Shown: positions 23,569 through 37,430 of the stretch, one piece after another
Layout: the number at the start of each line of letters is the position of its first letter
Position numbering within the stretch: the stretch's first letter is position 1
DNA from: Siphonodentalium dalli
Taxonomy: Eukaryota; Mollusca; Scaphopoda; Gadilida; Siphonodentaliidae
Reading direction: 5' to 3'
Assembly: GCA_032622095.1 (NCBI GenBank)
Contig: CP136069.1
Coordinates: forward strand, 49,088,760-49,152,759
Length of the DNA stretch: 64,000 nucleotides
Notes under the pieces: model-generated
What the model was told of the DNA's origin: nothing
The model's database searches: none
The model's input: the letters and a program-made list of their open reading frames with translations, nothing else
Translations under genes and position numbers: made by a program

Positions 23569-23637
23569 AAGGACGACCTGCGCATATGTTGCTGCGCAAC
23601 ATATGCGCGACTGGGCTGCGCCCAGCTGGTCGTCCTT
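23569..23637. repeat. branched hairpin (three-way junction)
   Basis: An outer stem AAGGACGACC/GGTCGTCCTT encloses two complete hairpins: GCGCATATGTTGC/GCAACATATGCGC and CTGGGC/GCCCAG, each with a TGC loop. In single strands this would fold as a three-way junction. It lies 28 bp after the YY1-like triplet. The function is unknown. Confidence 0.7.
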
Positions 23638-23639
23638 AA

Positions 23640-24157
23640 AAAAAAATGAATATCAGAATAGAATAGAGTTTTTCTCCTTGTTATGAAGTGACACACGGTC
23701 GAATGTAAAATTTCCCTGTACGTATATATATAACTTCACAATCAGTCGCTTCGATATGTTGAAATTATAAGCTCCGAGTGATCAGATTTCGATTTTTGAA
23801 ATCCGAAATTTTTCACCACATCGAATAATTATGTGTCGGCCTAGCAAACATTCCAATAATCGTCTTCCAGAAACATACCGATATGCACGCACGCCGTCGC
23901 GAGAGTTCGAACGGTCACGCAATATCACAGTTCGATTCAGATCAGATTCATTTAATCCCAAATCACCATATACATTGGTATAATTGAGTGGATATATCTA
24001 TATATACATGTACATAAATCAATTGGACAGTATAACATGTGTGTGAATATAACACATTTATGGGTGGGTGCAGGTACGGTATACATGTAATCATGGAGAG
24101 GTGGGGTAAAATAATCTCACATGTTATCATTGGCATGCTATATATACATACGTATAT
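23640..24157. other. no gene recognised
   Basis: AT-rich sequence between the branched hairpin and the RT relic. It may include the 3' untranslated part of the retrotransposon, but I cannot show it. Confidence 0.35.
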
Positions 24158-25640
24158 TTATCTATGGGGGATCCATTGAATATAGACTAAAAATATGAGG
24201 ATGATATGATACTCATCCCCGAGTTCCTCGTTACATAGTGAACATTTTCTATCTGAGTAGTCCTTGTTGGTCCATGATCCGGACTCTACTGGTAGATGAT
24301 GGTTTCTCGTTGTGAACTTAAGTAAGCTGGCTACGGTTGTTTCGTTATCTAATGCAATGTATGTTTCTTTTGAGAATTCGGTTTTATTAATTCTATAGAA
24401 TGCACATTTATCAGAGCTTCCTATATCGCTTTGCCATGATTGTATATATGCGTCGCCCATTCTGCGTTTAATGAGCGTATTATAGATAGAGGGGGTGGGG
24501 GTTGATTGGTCGATCCAGATATTGGAGAGACAACGACTATTTATATTTGTATTCTTATACTGATTGGGAGGATGCCGGTTTCTCCGAAGATAAAGGCGGA
24601 GCTCGTTGTTTTGCGTACATTGAGTGCGAATTTAAGGAACCATTTCTCGAGCTTTTCTAGACAGGTGGTGCTCCCGAAACCCCATATTTCGAATCCATGT
24701 ATCATTACTGGGGCGATTGATTTATCGTATATTTCTAAGATACTATCGTACGAGAGATTGTGTCTTCTGGTCTTATTTATAAGCGCATACATTGCATTTT
24801 TCGCGTTTTTACATCTCATATTTCGTTCTTTGCTAAAATTACATTTTATGTTAAACCATGTGCCCAAATATTTAAAGCTGTCAACAATATCGATGTCATT
24901 TCCGTTTATGTTAAAGGCGAGTGGATTTTTGTGTTTTCTAGTATTGCCAAAGACTACAATTTTAGTCTTACTTGTATTTATATTCAGCTTCCAAGTGTTG
25001 CAGTATGTAGCAAAATGATTCAGGGAATTTTGTAGCTCAGCTGGGGAGTTTGCAAAAAGGGCGGTGTCGTCAGCGTATACTAGTAAGAAAATCTTGATGT
25101 ATATTCCTGTGTTTAAATAACTAATTCTGCCGATATCAATAGCGTTACATCGACCGTTATGCAAATATTAATCGAGGTCGTTGATGTACAGAGCAAAACG
25201 TATCGGCGATAACCCACTCCTTGTTTTAAGCCAGTCTGGCTTGTAAAATAGCCTGAATAAACGTCGGTCAGGGCACACATTTTGAGATATTTGTATGTAT
25301 ACATACTTTTTATAATTTCCAAGATTTTTCCGGAGATACCGGAAAGTAGGAGTTTTCTCCACAGGCCCTCTCGCCAAACGCTATCAAATGCTTTGGAGAC
25401 ATCTATGAAAGCGCAATATATAGGTTTCTTTTCATTAATATCATAATTTGAGTGAGGGCGTATAGGGAAAATGTGTGGTATGTTGTACTGTATCCTTTCC
25501 GAAACCCGGCTTGGTGGTACCCCCAGTGATGTTTTCTTCTAATGCTTCGAAAATTAAAATATTCCTGGAATTCATTGCTGGTAGGTATTGACCTATTTTC
25601 AAATTTCCCATCAAGTTCCCGGACTAATTTCCAAAATTAT
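24158..25640 (-). pseudogene. non-LTR retrotransposon reverse transcriptase, frameshifted
   Basis: Minus-strand pieces in changing frames reconstruct the order of a non-LTR RT. GFRKGYSTT lies near 25510, FIDVS.KAFDSVWREGLWRKL (across a frame change) near 25340-25420, and the catalytic LLVYADDTALFANSP near 25060. It continues with NTSKTKIVVFG, FKYLGTWF and an APVMIHGFEIWG-type block. The Cys-rich end (CSLCNEELGDEYH) lies near 24210. The longest clean frame is 207 codons (25164-24541). Stops and frameshifts separate the blocks, and sequence upstream of the GFRKG block is missing, so the copy is dead. It differs from the RT relic at 13.5 kb. Confidence 0.85.
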
Positions 25641-26398
25641 CTGCTTGATTCCCCCTTTAAGTTGTGTATTTTCTTGCCCATATTTATGTTATATGTACGT
25701 TTGCTTGATAATGGCGTGTGTGTATATGAGTTTCTACTTTCAATCATTTTTTTTCGGATTAAAGTTCGATGGATGTTTATTATAATTCTTTCGCGCCTTT
25801 CGGTACGCTGTCCTCGAGTGGACACAATCACGTGAAAACCAAGGCATACCTAACGGTTTTTTACTTCTGGTTCGCTTTGTATTCTTCCGCGTCGTGTCTT
25901 GTTTTCGATAGTTTGTTGCGTTCGTAAGGATTACTTTCAGTTCATTGTAAGCTATATATGTTAAGATTTTCCGTTGCGTTATGGTCGTGTGTCGGCTGAT
26001 CTAGGAGTGAGTTATACTTCGAATGGCGATCAGTGCTATCGCAAATTAATTTAGAGATAAAATACGACGAAAGGTAACGCCAACAGCAACAAATTAGGTA
26101 ACGTGTGGTAGTTGACGTTCGGCAACATACATATATACGTATTTGCAAATAGGTCATCATGTTTAGTCATGCAAATACACTTATTATATAACAGCATCCT
26201 GGTTACACGTCGTGGAACTATGTTTGTTTACATTTGTGATGACATATGTTGGGGAATTCCACTAAAGGAATAGGCACCACCACTCATCATATACAAACGT
26301 TTTGAATAAATTCCGTTGTTGTAACTTGATGATACGGGGACCGTCGAATCGGATTATGTATCGTTAAAATCAATGCTAGCTCATCATTTTCATCAAAG
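25641..26398. other. spacer before the satellite
   Basis: No gene is recognised. The last ~70 bp before the array (GTCGAATCGGATTATGTATC then GTTAAAAT) resemble the right end of the foldback element at 5465-6409 (TCGAACCGGATTGAGTACC then TTTAAAAT). The satellite may therefore abut, or have grown from, such an element. Confidence 0.35.
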
Positions 26399-27085
26399 GA
26401 AATAGATGTATTGTATAAGGATATAGATGTATTGTATAAGGATATAGATGTATTGTATAAGGATATATATGTATTGTATAAGGATATAGATGTATTGTAT
26501 AAGGATATAGATGTATTGTATAAGGATATAGATGTATTGTATAAGGATATAGATGTATTGTATAATGATATAGATGTATTGTATAATGATATAGATGTAT
26601 TGTATAAGGATATAGATGTATTGTATAAGGATATAGATGTATTGTATAAGGATATAGATGTATTGTATAAGGATATAGATGTATTGTACAATGATATAGA
26701 TGTATTGTATAATGATATAGATGTATTGTATAATGATATAGATGTATTGTATAAGGATATAGATGTATTGTATAAGGATATAGATGTATTGTATAAGGAT
26801 ATAGATGTATTGTATAAGGATATAGATGTATTGTATAAGGATATAGATGTATTGTATAAGGATATAGATGTATTGTATAAGGATATAGATGTATTGTATA
26901 AGGATATAGATGTATTGTATAAGGATATAGATGTAATGTATAAGGATATAGATGTATTGTATAAGGATATAGATGTTTTGTGTAAGGATATAGATGTATT
27001 GTATAAGGATATAGATGTATTGTATAAGGATATAGATGTATTGTGTAAGGATATAGATGTATTGTATAAGGATATAGATTTATTA
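26399..27085 (+). repeat. 21-bp satellite, block 1 (~33 units)
   Basis: Units of 21 bp containing TAAGGATATAGATGTATTG are arranged head to tail without interruption. Variants include TAATGATATAGATG, TATATATG and TGTAAGG. The plus strand has almost no C. The same satellite resumes at 27652. The long open frames are consequences of the 21-bp period. Confidence 0.97.
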
Positions 27086-27490
27086 CATATCTATCAACGT
27101 AATTCGCATGATCGCACGACGTTCCAGGCGTGTGATAATTCTCAGAATCGCACTAGTGCAATCTGTCGACGGAACTATTTCATTCAGTGTTGTTAGACTG
27201 GCTTTCGCCGTTACTATTTTAACGTTTTCAACTTTTCAACGCAAGGGCGACAACCCGCTTGCCGAAATCGCAGCGCGCTGATTGGGTTATATTTTGGGAA
27301 TATTTGGGAAAACCCATGCAATTAACACCTTTGCGCGGGTCAAGATGGGTCAAGTTCACTCGCGGATAGAAGGGCTTCCTGTTGCGTTAACCCTAAAATG
27401 CCGTTAAAACTCAATTAAATTCACATTTTCTGTACCGGAGATGTACGATTGTGAGTCAACTTACTATGATACGTAGATATGTAATAAAAA
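27086..27490. other. unique spacer splitting the satellite
   Basis: Non-repetitive sequence of about 400 bp, more GC-rich than the satellite (for example GCGCGCTGATTGGG near 27275). No gene is recognised. Confidence 0.5.
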
Positions 27491-27653
27491 TAGAACCGTA
27501 TAAGTGTCTGAATTTAGACGAAATTATCGCACTCGATTTGTTGGCGGAACACGATACCTCTCGTGCGGGACTGCGTCCCGCACTCGAGGTATCGCTCCGC
27601 CAACAAATCTCGTGCGATAATTTTGTCTAAATTCAGACACTCGTTCGGTTCTA
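27491..27653. mobile_element. 163-bp foldback (MITE-like) at the array edge
   Basis: The arms pair TAGAACCG with CGGTTCTA, GTGTCTGAATTTAGAC with GTCTAAATTCAGACAC, ATTTGTTGGCGG with CCGCCAACAAAT, and GTGCGGGAC with GTCCCGCAC around a TGC centre. The right arm ends exactly where the second satellite block begins. It contains no coding sequence. Confidence 0.75.
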
Positions 27654-30600
27654 TCTATGTATTGTATAATGATATATATGTATTGTATAAGGATATAGAT
27701 GTATTGTATAAGGATATAGATGTATTGTATAAGGATATAGATGTATTGTATAAGGATATAGATGTATTGTATAAGGATATAGATGTATTGTATAATGATA
27801 TAGATGTATTGTACAATGATATAGATGTATTGTATAATGATATAGATGTATTGTATAAGGATATAGATGTATTGTATAAGGATATAGATGTATTGTATAA
27901 GGATATAGATGTATTGTGTAAGGATATAGATGTATTGTGTAAGGATATAGATGTATTGTGTAAGGATATAGATGTATTGTGTAAGGATATAGATGTATTG
28001 TGTAAGGATATAGATGTATTGTATAGGGATATAGATGTATTGTATAAGGATATAGATGTATTGTATAAGGATATAGATGTATTGTATAAGGATATAGATG
28101 TATTGTATAAGGATATAGATGTATTGTGTAAGGATATAGATGTATTGTATAATGATATAGATGTATTGTATAATGATATAGATGTATTGTATAAGGATAT
28201 AGATGTATTGTATAAGGATATAGATGTATTGTATAAGGATATAGATGTATTGCATAAGGATATAGATGTATTGTATAATGATATAGATGTATTGTATAAG
28301 GATATAGATGTATTGTATAAGGATATAGATGTATTGTGTAAGGATATAGATGTATTGTGTAAGGATATAGATGTATTGTATAAGGATATAGATGTATTGT
28401 GTAAGGATATAGATGTATTGTATAATGGTATAGATGTATTGTATAAGGATATATATGTATTGTATAAGGATATAGATGTATTGTATAAGGATATATATGT
28501 ATTGTATAAGGATATAGATGTATTGTGTAAGGATATAGATGTATTGTGTAAGGATATAGATGTATTGTGTAAGGATATAGATGTATTGTATAAGGATATA
28601 GATGTATTGTATAAGGATATAGATGTATTGTATAATGATATAGATGTATTGTACAAGGATATAGATGTATTTTACAAGGATATAGATGTATTGTATAATG
28701 ATATAGATGTATTGTATAAGGATATAGATGTATTGTATAAGGATATAGATGTATTGTATAAGGATATAGATGTATTGTATAAGGATATAGATGCATTGTA
28801 TAAGGATATAGATGTATTGTATAAGGATATAGATGTATTGTATAAGGATATAGATGTATTGTATAAGGATATAGATGTATTGTATAATGATATATATGTA
28901 TTGTATAAGGATATAGATGTATTGTATAAGGATATAGATGTATTGTATAAGGATATAGATGTATTGAATAAGGATATAGATGTATTGTATAAGGATATAG
29001 ATGTATTGTATAATTATATAGATGTATTGTATAAGGATATATATGTATTGTATAAGGATATAGATGTATTGTGTAAGGATATAGATGTATTGTATAAGGA
29101 TATAGATGTATTGTATAAGGATATAGATGTATTGTATAAGGATATAGATGTATTGTATAAGGATATAGATGTATTGTATAAGGATATATATGTATTGTAT
29201 AAGGATATAGATGTATTGTATACGGATATAGATGTATTGTATACGGATATAGATGTATTGTATAAGGATATAGATGTATTGTGTAAGGATATAGATGTAT
29301 TGTGTAAGGATATAGATGTATTGTATAAGGATATAGATGTATTGTGTAAGGATATAGATGTATTGTATAAGGATATAGATGTATTGTATAAGGATATAGA
29401 TGTATTGTATAAGGATATAGATGTATTGTATAAGGATATAGATGTATTGTGTAAGGATATATATGTATTGTATAAGGATATAGATGTATTGTATAAGGAT
29501 ATAGATGTATTGTATAAGGATATAGATGTATTGTGTAAGGATATAGATGTATTGTATAAGGATATAGATGTATTGTGTAAGGATATAGATGTATTGTATA
29601 AGGATATAGATGTATTGTGTAAGGATATAGATGTATTGTATAAGGATATAGATGTATTGTGTAAGGATATAGATGTATTGTATAAGGATATAGATGTATT
29701 GTATAAGGATATAGATGTATTGTATAAGGATTTAGATGTATTGTATAATGATATAGATGTATTGTATAAGGATATAGATGTATTGTATAAGGATATAGAT
29801 GTATTGTATAAGGATATAGATGTATTGTATAAGGATATAGATGTATTGTATAAGGATATATATGTATTGTATAAGGATATAGATGTATTGTATAAGGATA
29901 TAAATGTATTGTATAAGGATATAGATGTATTGTATAAGGATATAGATGTATTGTATAATGATATATATGTATTGTATAAGGATATAGATGTATTGTATAA
30001 TGATATAGATGTATTGTATAAGGATATAGATGTATTGTATAAGGATATAGATGTATTGTATAAGGATATAGATGTATTGTATAAGGATATAGATGTATTG
30101 TATAAGGATATATATGTATTGTATAAGGATATATATGTATTGTATAAGGATATAGATGTATTGTATAAGGATATAGATGTATTGTATAAGGATATAGATG
30201 TATTGTATAAGGATATAGATGTATTGTATAAGGATATATAAGTATTGTATAAGGATATAGATGTATTGTATACGGATATAGATGTATTGTATAAGGATAT
30301 AGATGTATTGTATAAGGATATAGATGTATTGTATAAGGATATAGATGTATTGTATAAGGATATATATGTATTGTATAAGGATATAGATGTATTGTATAAG
30401 GATATAGATGTATTGTATAAGGATATAGATGTATTGTATAAGGATATAGATGTATTGTATAATGATATATATGTATTATATAAGGATATAGATGTATTGT
30501 ATAATGATATATATGTATTGTATAAGGATATAGATGTATTGTATAATGATATATATGTATTGTATAAGGATATAGATGTATTGTATAATGATATAGATGT

Positions 30601-33600
30601 ATTGTGTAAGGATATAGATGTATTGTACAAGGATATATATGTATTGTATAAGGATATAGATGTATTGTATAATGATATAGATGTAATGTATAAGGATATA
30701 GATGTATTGTACAAGGATATAGATGTATTGTATAAGGATATAGATGTATTGTATAATGATATAGATGTATTGTATAAGGATATAGATGTATTGTATAAGG
30801 ATATAGATGTATTGTATAAGGATATAGATGTATTGTATAAGGATATATATGTGTTGTATAAGGATATAGATGTATTGTATAAGGATATAGATGTATTGTA
30901 TAATGATATATATGTATTGTATAAGGATATAGATGTATTGTATAATGATATATATGTATTGTATAAGGATATATATGTATTGTATAAGGATATAGATGTA
31001 TTGTATAATGATATATATGTATTGTATAAGGATATAGATGTATTGTATAAGGATATAGATGTATTGTATAATGATATATATGTATTGTATAAGGATATAG
31101 ATGTATTGTATAAGGATATAGATGTATTGTATAATGATATATAAGTATTGTATAAGGATATAGATGTATTGTATAAGGATATATATGTATTGTATAATGA
31201 TATATATGTATTGTATAAGGATATAGATGTATTGTATAAGGATATAGATGTATTGTATAAGGATATAGATGTATTGTATAATGATATATATGTATTGTAT
31301 AAGGATATAGATGTATTGTATAAGGATATAGATGTATTGTATAATGATATATATGTATTGTATAAGGATATAGATGTATTGTATAAGGATATATATGTAT
31401 TGTATAATGATATATATGTATTGTATAAGGATATAGATGTATTGTATAATGATATATATGTATTGTATAAGGATATAGATGTATTGTATAAGGATATAGA
31501 TGTATTGTATAATGATATATATGTATTGTATAAGGATATAGATGTATTGTATAAGGATATAGATGTATTGTATAAGGATATAGATGTATTGTATAAGGAT
31601 ATAGATGTATTGTATAATGATATATATGTATTGTATAAGGATATAGATGTATTGTATAATGATATATATGTATTGTATAAGGATATAGATGTATTGTATA
31701 ATGATATATATGTATTGTATAAGGATATAGATGTATTGTATAATGATATAGATGTATTGTGTAAGGAAATAGATGTATTGTACAAGGATATATATGTATT
31801 GTATAAGGATATAGATGTATTGCATAAGGATATAGATGTATTGTATAAGGATATATATGTATTGTACAAGGATATAGATGTATTGTATAAGGATATAGAT
31901 GCATTGTATAAGGATATAGATGTATTGTATAAGGATATAGATGTATTGTATAAGGATATAGATGTATTGTATAAGGATATAGATGTATTGTATAATGATA
32001 TAGATGTATTGTATAAGGATATAGATGTATTGTATAAGGATATATATGTATTGTGTAAGGATATAGATGTATTGTATAAGGATATAGATGTATTGTATAA
32101 GGATATAGATGTATTGTGTAAGGATATAGATGTATTGTATAAGGATATATATGTATTGTATAAGGATATAGATGTATTGTGTCAGGATATAGATGTATTG
32201 TATAATGATATAGATGTATTGTATAAGGATATAGATGTATTGTATAAGGATATAGATGTATTGTATAAGGATATAGATGTATTGTATAAGGATATAGATG
32301 TATTGTATAATGATATAGATGTATTGTATAATGATACAGATGTATTGTATAAGGATATAGATGTATTGTATAAGGATATATATGTATTGTATAAGGATAT
32401 AGATGTATTGTATAATGATATAGATGTATTGTATAAGGATATAGATGTATTGTATAGGATATAGATGTATTGTATAAGGATATATATGTGTTGTATAAGG
32501 ATATAGATGTATTGTATAAGGATATAGATGTATTGTATAAGGATATAGATGTATTGTATAAGGATATAGATGTATTGTATAAGGATATAGATGTATTGTA
32601 TAAGGATATATATGTGTTGTATAAGGATATAGATGTATTGTATAAGGATATAGATGTATTGTATAAGGATATAGATGTATTGTGTAAGGATATAGATGTA
32701 TTGTGTAAGGATATAGATGTATTGTGTAAGGATATAGATGTATTGTGTAAGGATATAGATGTATTGTGTAAGGATATATATGTATTGTGTAAGGATATAG
32801 ATGTATTGTGTAAGGATATAGATGTATTGTATAAGGATATATATGTATTGTGTAAGGATATAGATGTATTGTATAAGGATATAGATGTATTGTGTAAGGA
32901 TATAGATGTATTGTACAATGATATAGATGTATTGTATAAGGATATAGATGTATTGTATAAGGATATAGATGTATTGTATAAGGATATATATGTATTGTAT
33001 AAGGATATATATGTATTGTGTAAGGATATGTATTGTATAAGGATATAGATGTATTGTGTAAGGATATATATGTATTGTATAAGGATATAGATGTATTGTG
33101 TAAGGATATAGATGTATTGTATAAGGATATAGATGTATTGTATAAGGATATAGATGTATTGTATAAGGATATAGATGTATTGTATAAGGATATAGATGTA
33201 TTGTATAAGGATATAGATGTATTGTATAAGGATATAGATGTATTGTATAAGGATATAGATGTATTGTATAAGGATATAGATGTATTGTATAAGGATATAG
33301 ATGTATTGTATAAGGATATATATGTATTGTAAAAGGATATAGATGTATTGTGTAAGGATATATATGTATTGTGTAATGATATAGATGTATTGTGTAAGGA
33401 TATAGATGTATTGTATAAGGATATAGATGTATTGTGTAAGGATATAGATGTATTGTATAAGGATATAGATGTATTGTATAAGGATATAGATGTATTGTAT
33501 AAGGATATAGATGTATTGTATAAGGATATATATGTATTGTATAAGGATATAGATGTATTGTGTAAGGATATAGATGTATTGTGTAAGGATATAGATGTAT

Positions 33601-36189
33601 TGTATAAGGATATAGATGTATTGTATAAGGATATATATGTATTGTATAAGGATATAGATGTATTGTGTAAGGATATAGATGTATTGTATAAGGATATAGA
33701 TGTACTGTATAAGGATATAGATGTATTGTATAAGGATATAGATGTATTGTATAAGGATATATATGTATTGTATAAGGATATATATGTATTGTATAAGGAT
33801 ATATATGTATTGTATAAGGATATATATGTATTGTATAAGGATATATATGTATTGTATAAGGATATATATGTATTGTATAAGGATATGTATTGTGTAAGGA
33901 TATATATGTATTGTATAAGGATATATATGTATTGTATAAGGATATAGATGGATTGTATAAGGATATAGATGTATTGTATAAGGATATATATGTATTGTAC
34001 AAGGATATATATGTATTGTATAAGGATATAGATGTATTGTGTAAGGATATAGATGTATTGTACAAGGATATAGATGTATTGTATAAGGATATAGATGTAT
34101 TGTATAAGGATATAGATGTATTGTATAAGGATATAGATGTATTGTATAAGGATATAGATGTATTGTATACGGATATAGATGTATTGTGTAAGGATATAGA
34201 TGTATTGTGTAAGGATATAGATGTATTGTACAAGGATATAGATGTATTGTATAAGGATATAGATGTATTGTATAAGGATATAGATGTATTGTATAAGGAT
34301 ATAGATGTATTGTATAAGGATATAGATGTATTGTATAAGGATATAGATGTATTGTATAAGGATATAGATGTATTGTATAAGGATATAGATGTATTGTATA
34401 AGGATATAGATGTATTGTACAATGATATAGATGTATTGTGTAAGGATATAGATGTATTGTATAAGGATATAGATGTATTGTATAAGGATATAGATGTATT
34501 GTATAAGGATATATATGTATTGTATAAGGATATAGATGTATTGTATAAGGATATAGATGTATTGTATAAGGATATAGATGTATTGTATAAGGATATAGAT
34601 GTATTGTATAACAATATAGATGTATTGTATAAGGATATAGATGTATTGTACAATGATGTAGATGAATTGTGTAAGGATATAGATGTATTGTATAAGGATA
34701 TAGATGTATTGTATAAGGATATAGATGTATTGTATAAGGATATAGATGTATTGTATAAGGATATAGATGTATTGTATAAGGATATAGATGTATTGTATAA
34801 GGATATAGATGTATTGTATAAGGATATAGATGTATTGTGTAAGGATATATATGTATTGTACAATGATATAGATGTATTGTATAAGGATATAGATGTATTG
34901 TATAAGGATATAGATGTATTGTACAATGATATATATGTATTGTATAAGGATATAGATGTATTGTATAAGGATATAGATGTATTGTATAAGGATATAGATG
35001 TATTGTACAATGATATAGATGTATTGTGTAAGGATATAGATGTATTGTGTAAGGATATATATGTATTGTACAATGCTATAGATGTATTGTACAAGGATAT
35101 AGATGTATTGTACAATGATATAGATGTATTGTATAAGGATATAGATGTATTGTATAAGGATATAGATGTATTGTATAAGGATATAGATGTATTGTATAAG
35201 GATATAGATGTATTGTATAAGGATATAGATGTATTGTATAAGGATATAGATGTATTGTATAATGATATAGATGTATTGTGTAAGGATGTAGATGTATTGT
35301 GTAAGGATATAGATGTATTGTGTAAGGATATAGATGTATTGTATAAGGATATAGATGTATTGTACAATGATATAGATGTATTGTATAAGGATATAGATGT
35401 ATTGTATAAGGATATAGATGTATTGTATAAGGATATATATGTATTGTATAAGGATATAGATGTATTGTATAAGGATATAGATGTATTGTGTAATGATATA
35501 GATGTATTGTGTAAGGATATAGATGTATTGTGTAAGGATATAGATGTATTGTATAAGGATATAGATGTATTGTGTAAGGATATAGATGTATTGTATAAGG
35601 ATATAGATGTATTGTATAAGGATATAGATGTATTGTATAAGGATATAGATGCATTGTATGAGGATATAGATGCATTGTATAATGATATAGATGTATTGTA
35701 TAAGGATATAGATGTATTGTATAAGGATATAGATGTATTGTATAATGATATATATGTATTGTATAAGGATATAGATGTATTGTGTAAGGATATAGATGAA
35801 TTGTATAAGGATATAGATGTACTGTATAAGGATATAGATGTATTGTATAAGGATATAGATGTATTGTATAAGGATATAGATGTATTGTATAAGGATATAG
35901 ATGTATTGTATAAGGATATAGATGTACTGTATAAGGATATAGATGTATTGTATAAGGATATAGATGTATTGTATAAGGATATAGATGTATTGTGTAAGGA
36001 TATATATGTATTGTGTAAGGATATAGATGTATTGTATAAGGATATAGATGTATTGTATAAGGATATATATGTAATGTGTAAGGATATAGATGTATTGTGT
36101 AAGGATATAGATGTATTGTATAAGGATATAGATGTATCGTATAAGGATATAGATGTATCGTATAAGGATATAGATGTATTGTATAAGGA

Positions 36190-37080
36190 TATATATGTAT
36201 TGTGTAAGGATATAGATGTATTGTATAAGGCTATAGATGTATTGTATAAGGATATATATGTATTGTGTAAGGATATAGATGTATTGTATAAGGATATAGA
36301 TGTATTGTATAAGGATATATATGTATTGTATAAGGATATAGATGTATTGTGTAAGGATATAGATGTATTGTATAAGGATATAGATGTATTGTATAAGGAT
36401 ATAGATGTATTGTATAAGGATATAGATGTATTGTATAAGGATATAGATGTATTGTGTAAGGATATAGATGTATTGTATAAGGATATAGATGTATTGTGTA
36501 AGGATATAGATGTATTGTGTAAGGATATAGATGTATTGTATAAGGATATAGATGTATTGTGTAAGGATATAGATGTATTGTGTAAGGATATAGATGTAAT
36601 GTGTAAGGATATAGATGTATTGTGTAAGGATATAGATGTATTGTATAAGGATATAGATGTATTGTATAAGGATATAGATGTATTGTATAAGGATATAGAT
36701 GTATTGTATAAGGATATATATGTATTGTGTAAGGATATAGATGTATTGTATAAGGCTATAGATGTATTGTATAAGGATATATATGTATTGTGTAAGGATA
36801 TAGATGTATTGTATAAGGATATAGATGTATTGTATAAGGATATATATGTATTGTATAAGGATATAGATGTATTGTGTAAGGATATAGATGTATTGTATAA
36901 GGATATAGATGTATTGTATAAGGATATAGATGTATTGTATAAGGATATAGATGTATTGTATAAGGATATAGATGTATTGTGTAAGGATATAGATGTATTG
37001 TATAAGGATATAGATGTATTGTGTAAGGATATAGATGTATTGTGTAAGGATATAGATGTATTGTATAAGGATATAGATGT
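36190..37080 (+). repeat. 525-bp higher-order duplication in the satellite
   Basis: A run of variant units including the rare AAGGCTATAG unit (its C at 36231) is repeated 525 bp later (C at 36756), which is 25 units. The surrounding order of TATATATG and TGTAAG variants is the same in both copies over at least about 18 units. This shows a recent 25-unit duplication. Confidence 0.85.
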
Positions 37081-37430
37081 ATTGTATAAGGATATAGATG
37101 TATTGTATAAGGATATATATGTATTGTATAAGGATATATATGTATTGTATAAGGATATAGATGTATTGTATAAGGATATAGATGTATTGTGTAAGGATAT
37201 AGATGTATTGTATAAGGATATAGATGTATTGTGTAAGGATATAGATGTATTGTGTAAGGATATAGATGTATTGTATAAGGATATAGATGTATTGTATAAG
37301 GATATAGATGTATTGTATAAGGATATATATGTATTGTATAAGGATATATATGTATTGTATAAGGATATAGATGTATTGTATAAGGATATAGATGTATTGT
37401 GTAAGGATATAGATGTATTGTATAAGGATA
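37020..37430 (+). repeat. 210-bp higher-order duplication in the satellite
   Basis: A ten-unit pattern with two adjacent TATATATG units (at about 37111 and 37132) recurs 210 bp on (about 37321 and 37342), with the same TGTAAG variants around it. Confidence 0.8.

Noticed and set aside
24506-25018. 170-codon plus-strand frame
   Set aside because: It is the antisense shadow of the reverse transcriptase on the minus strand.
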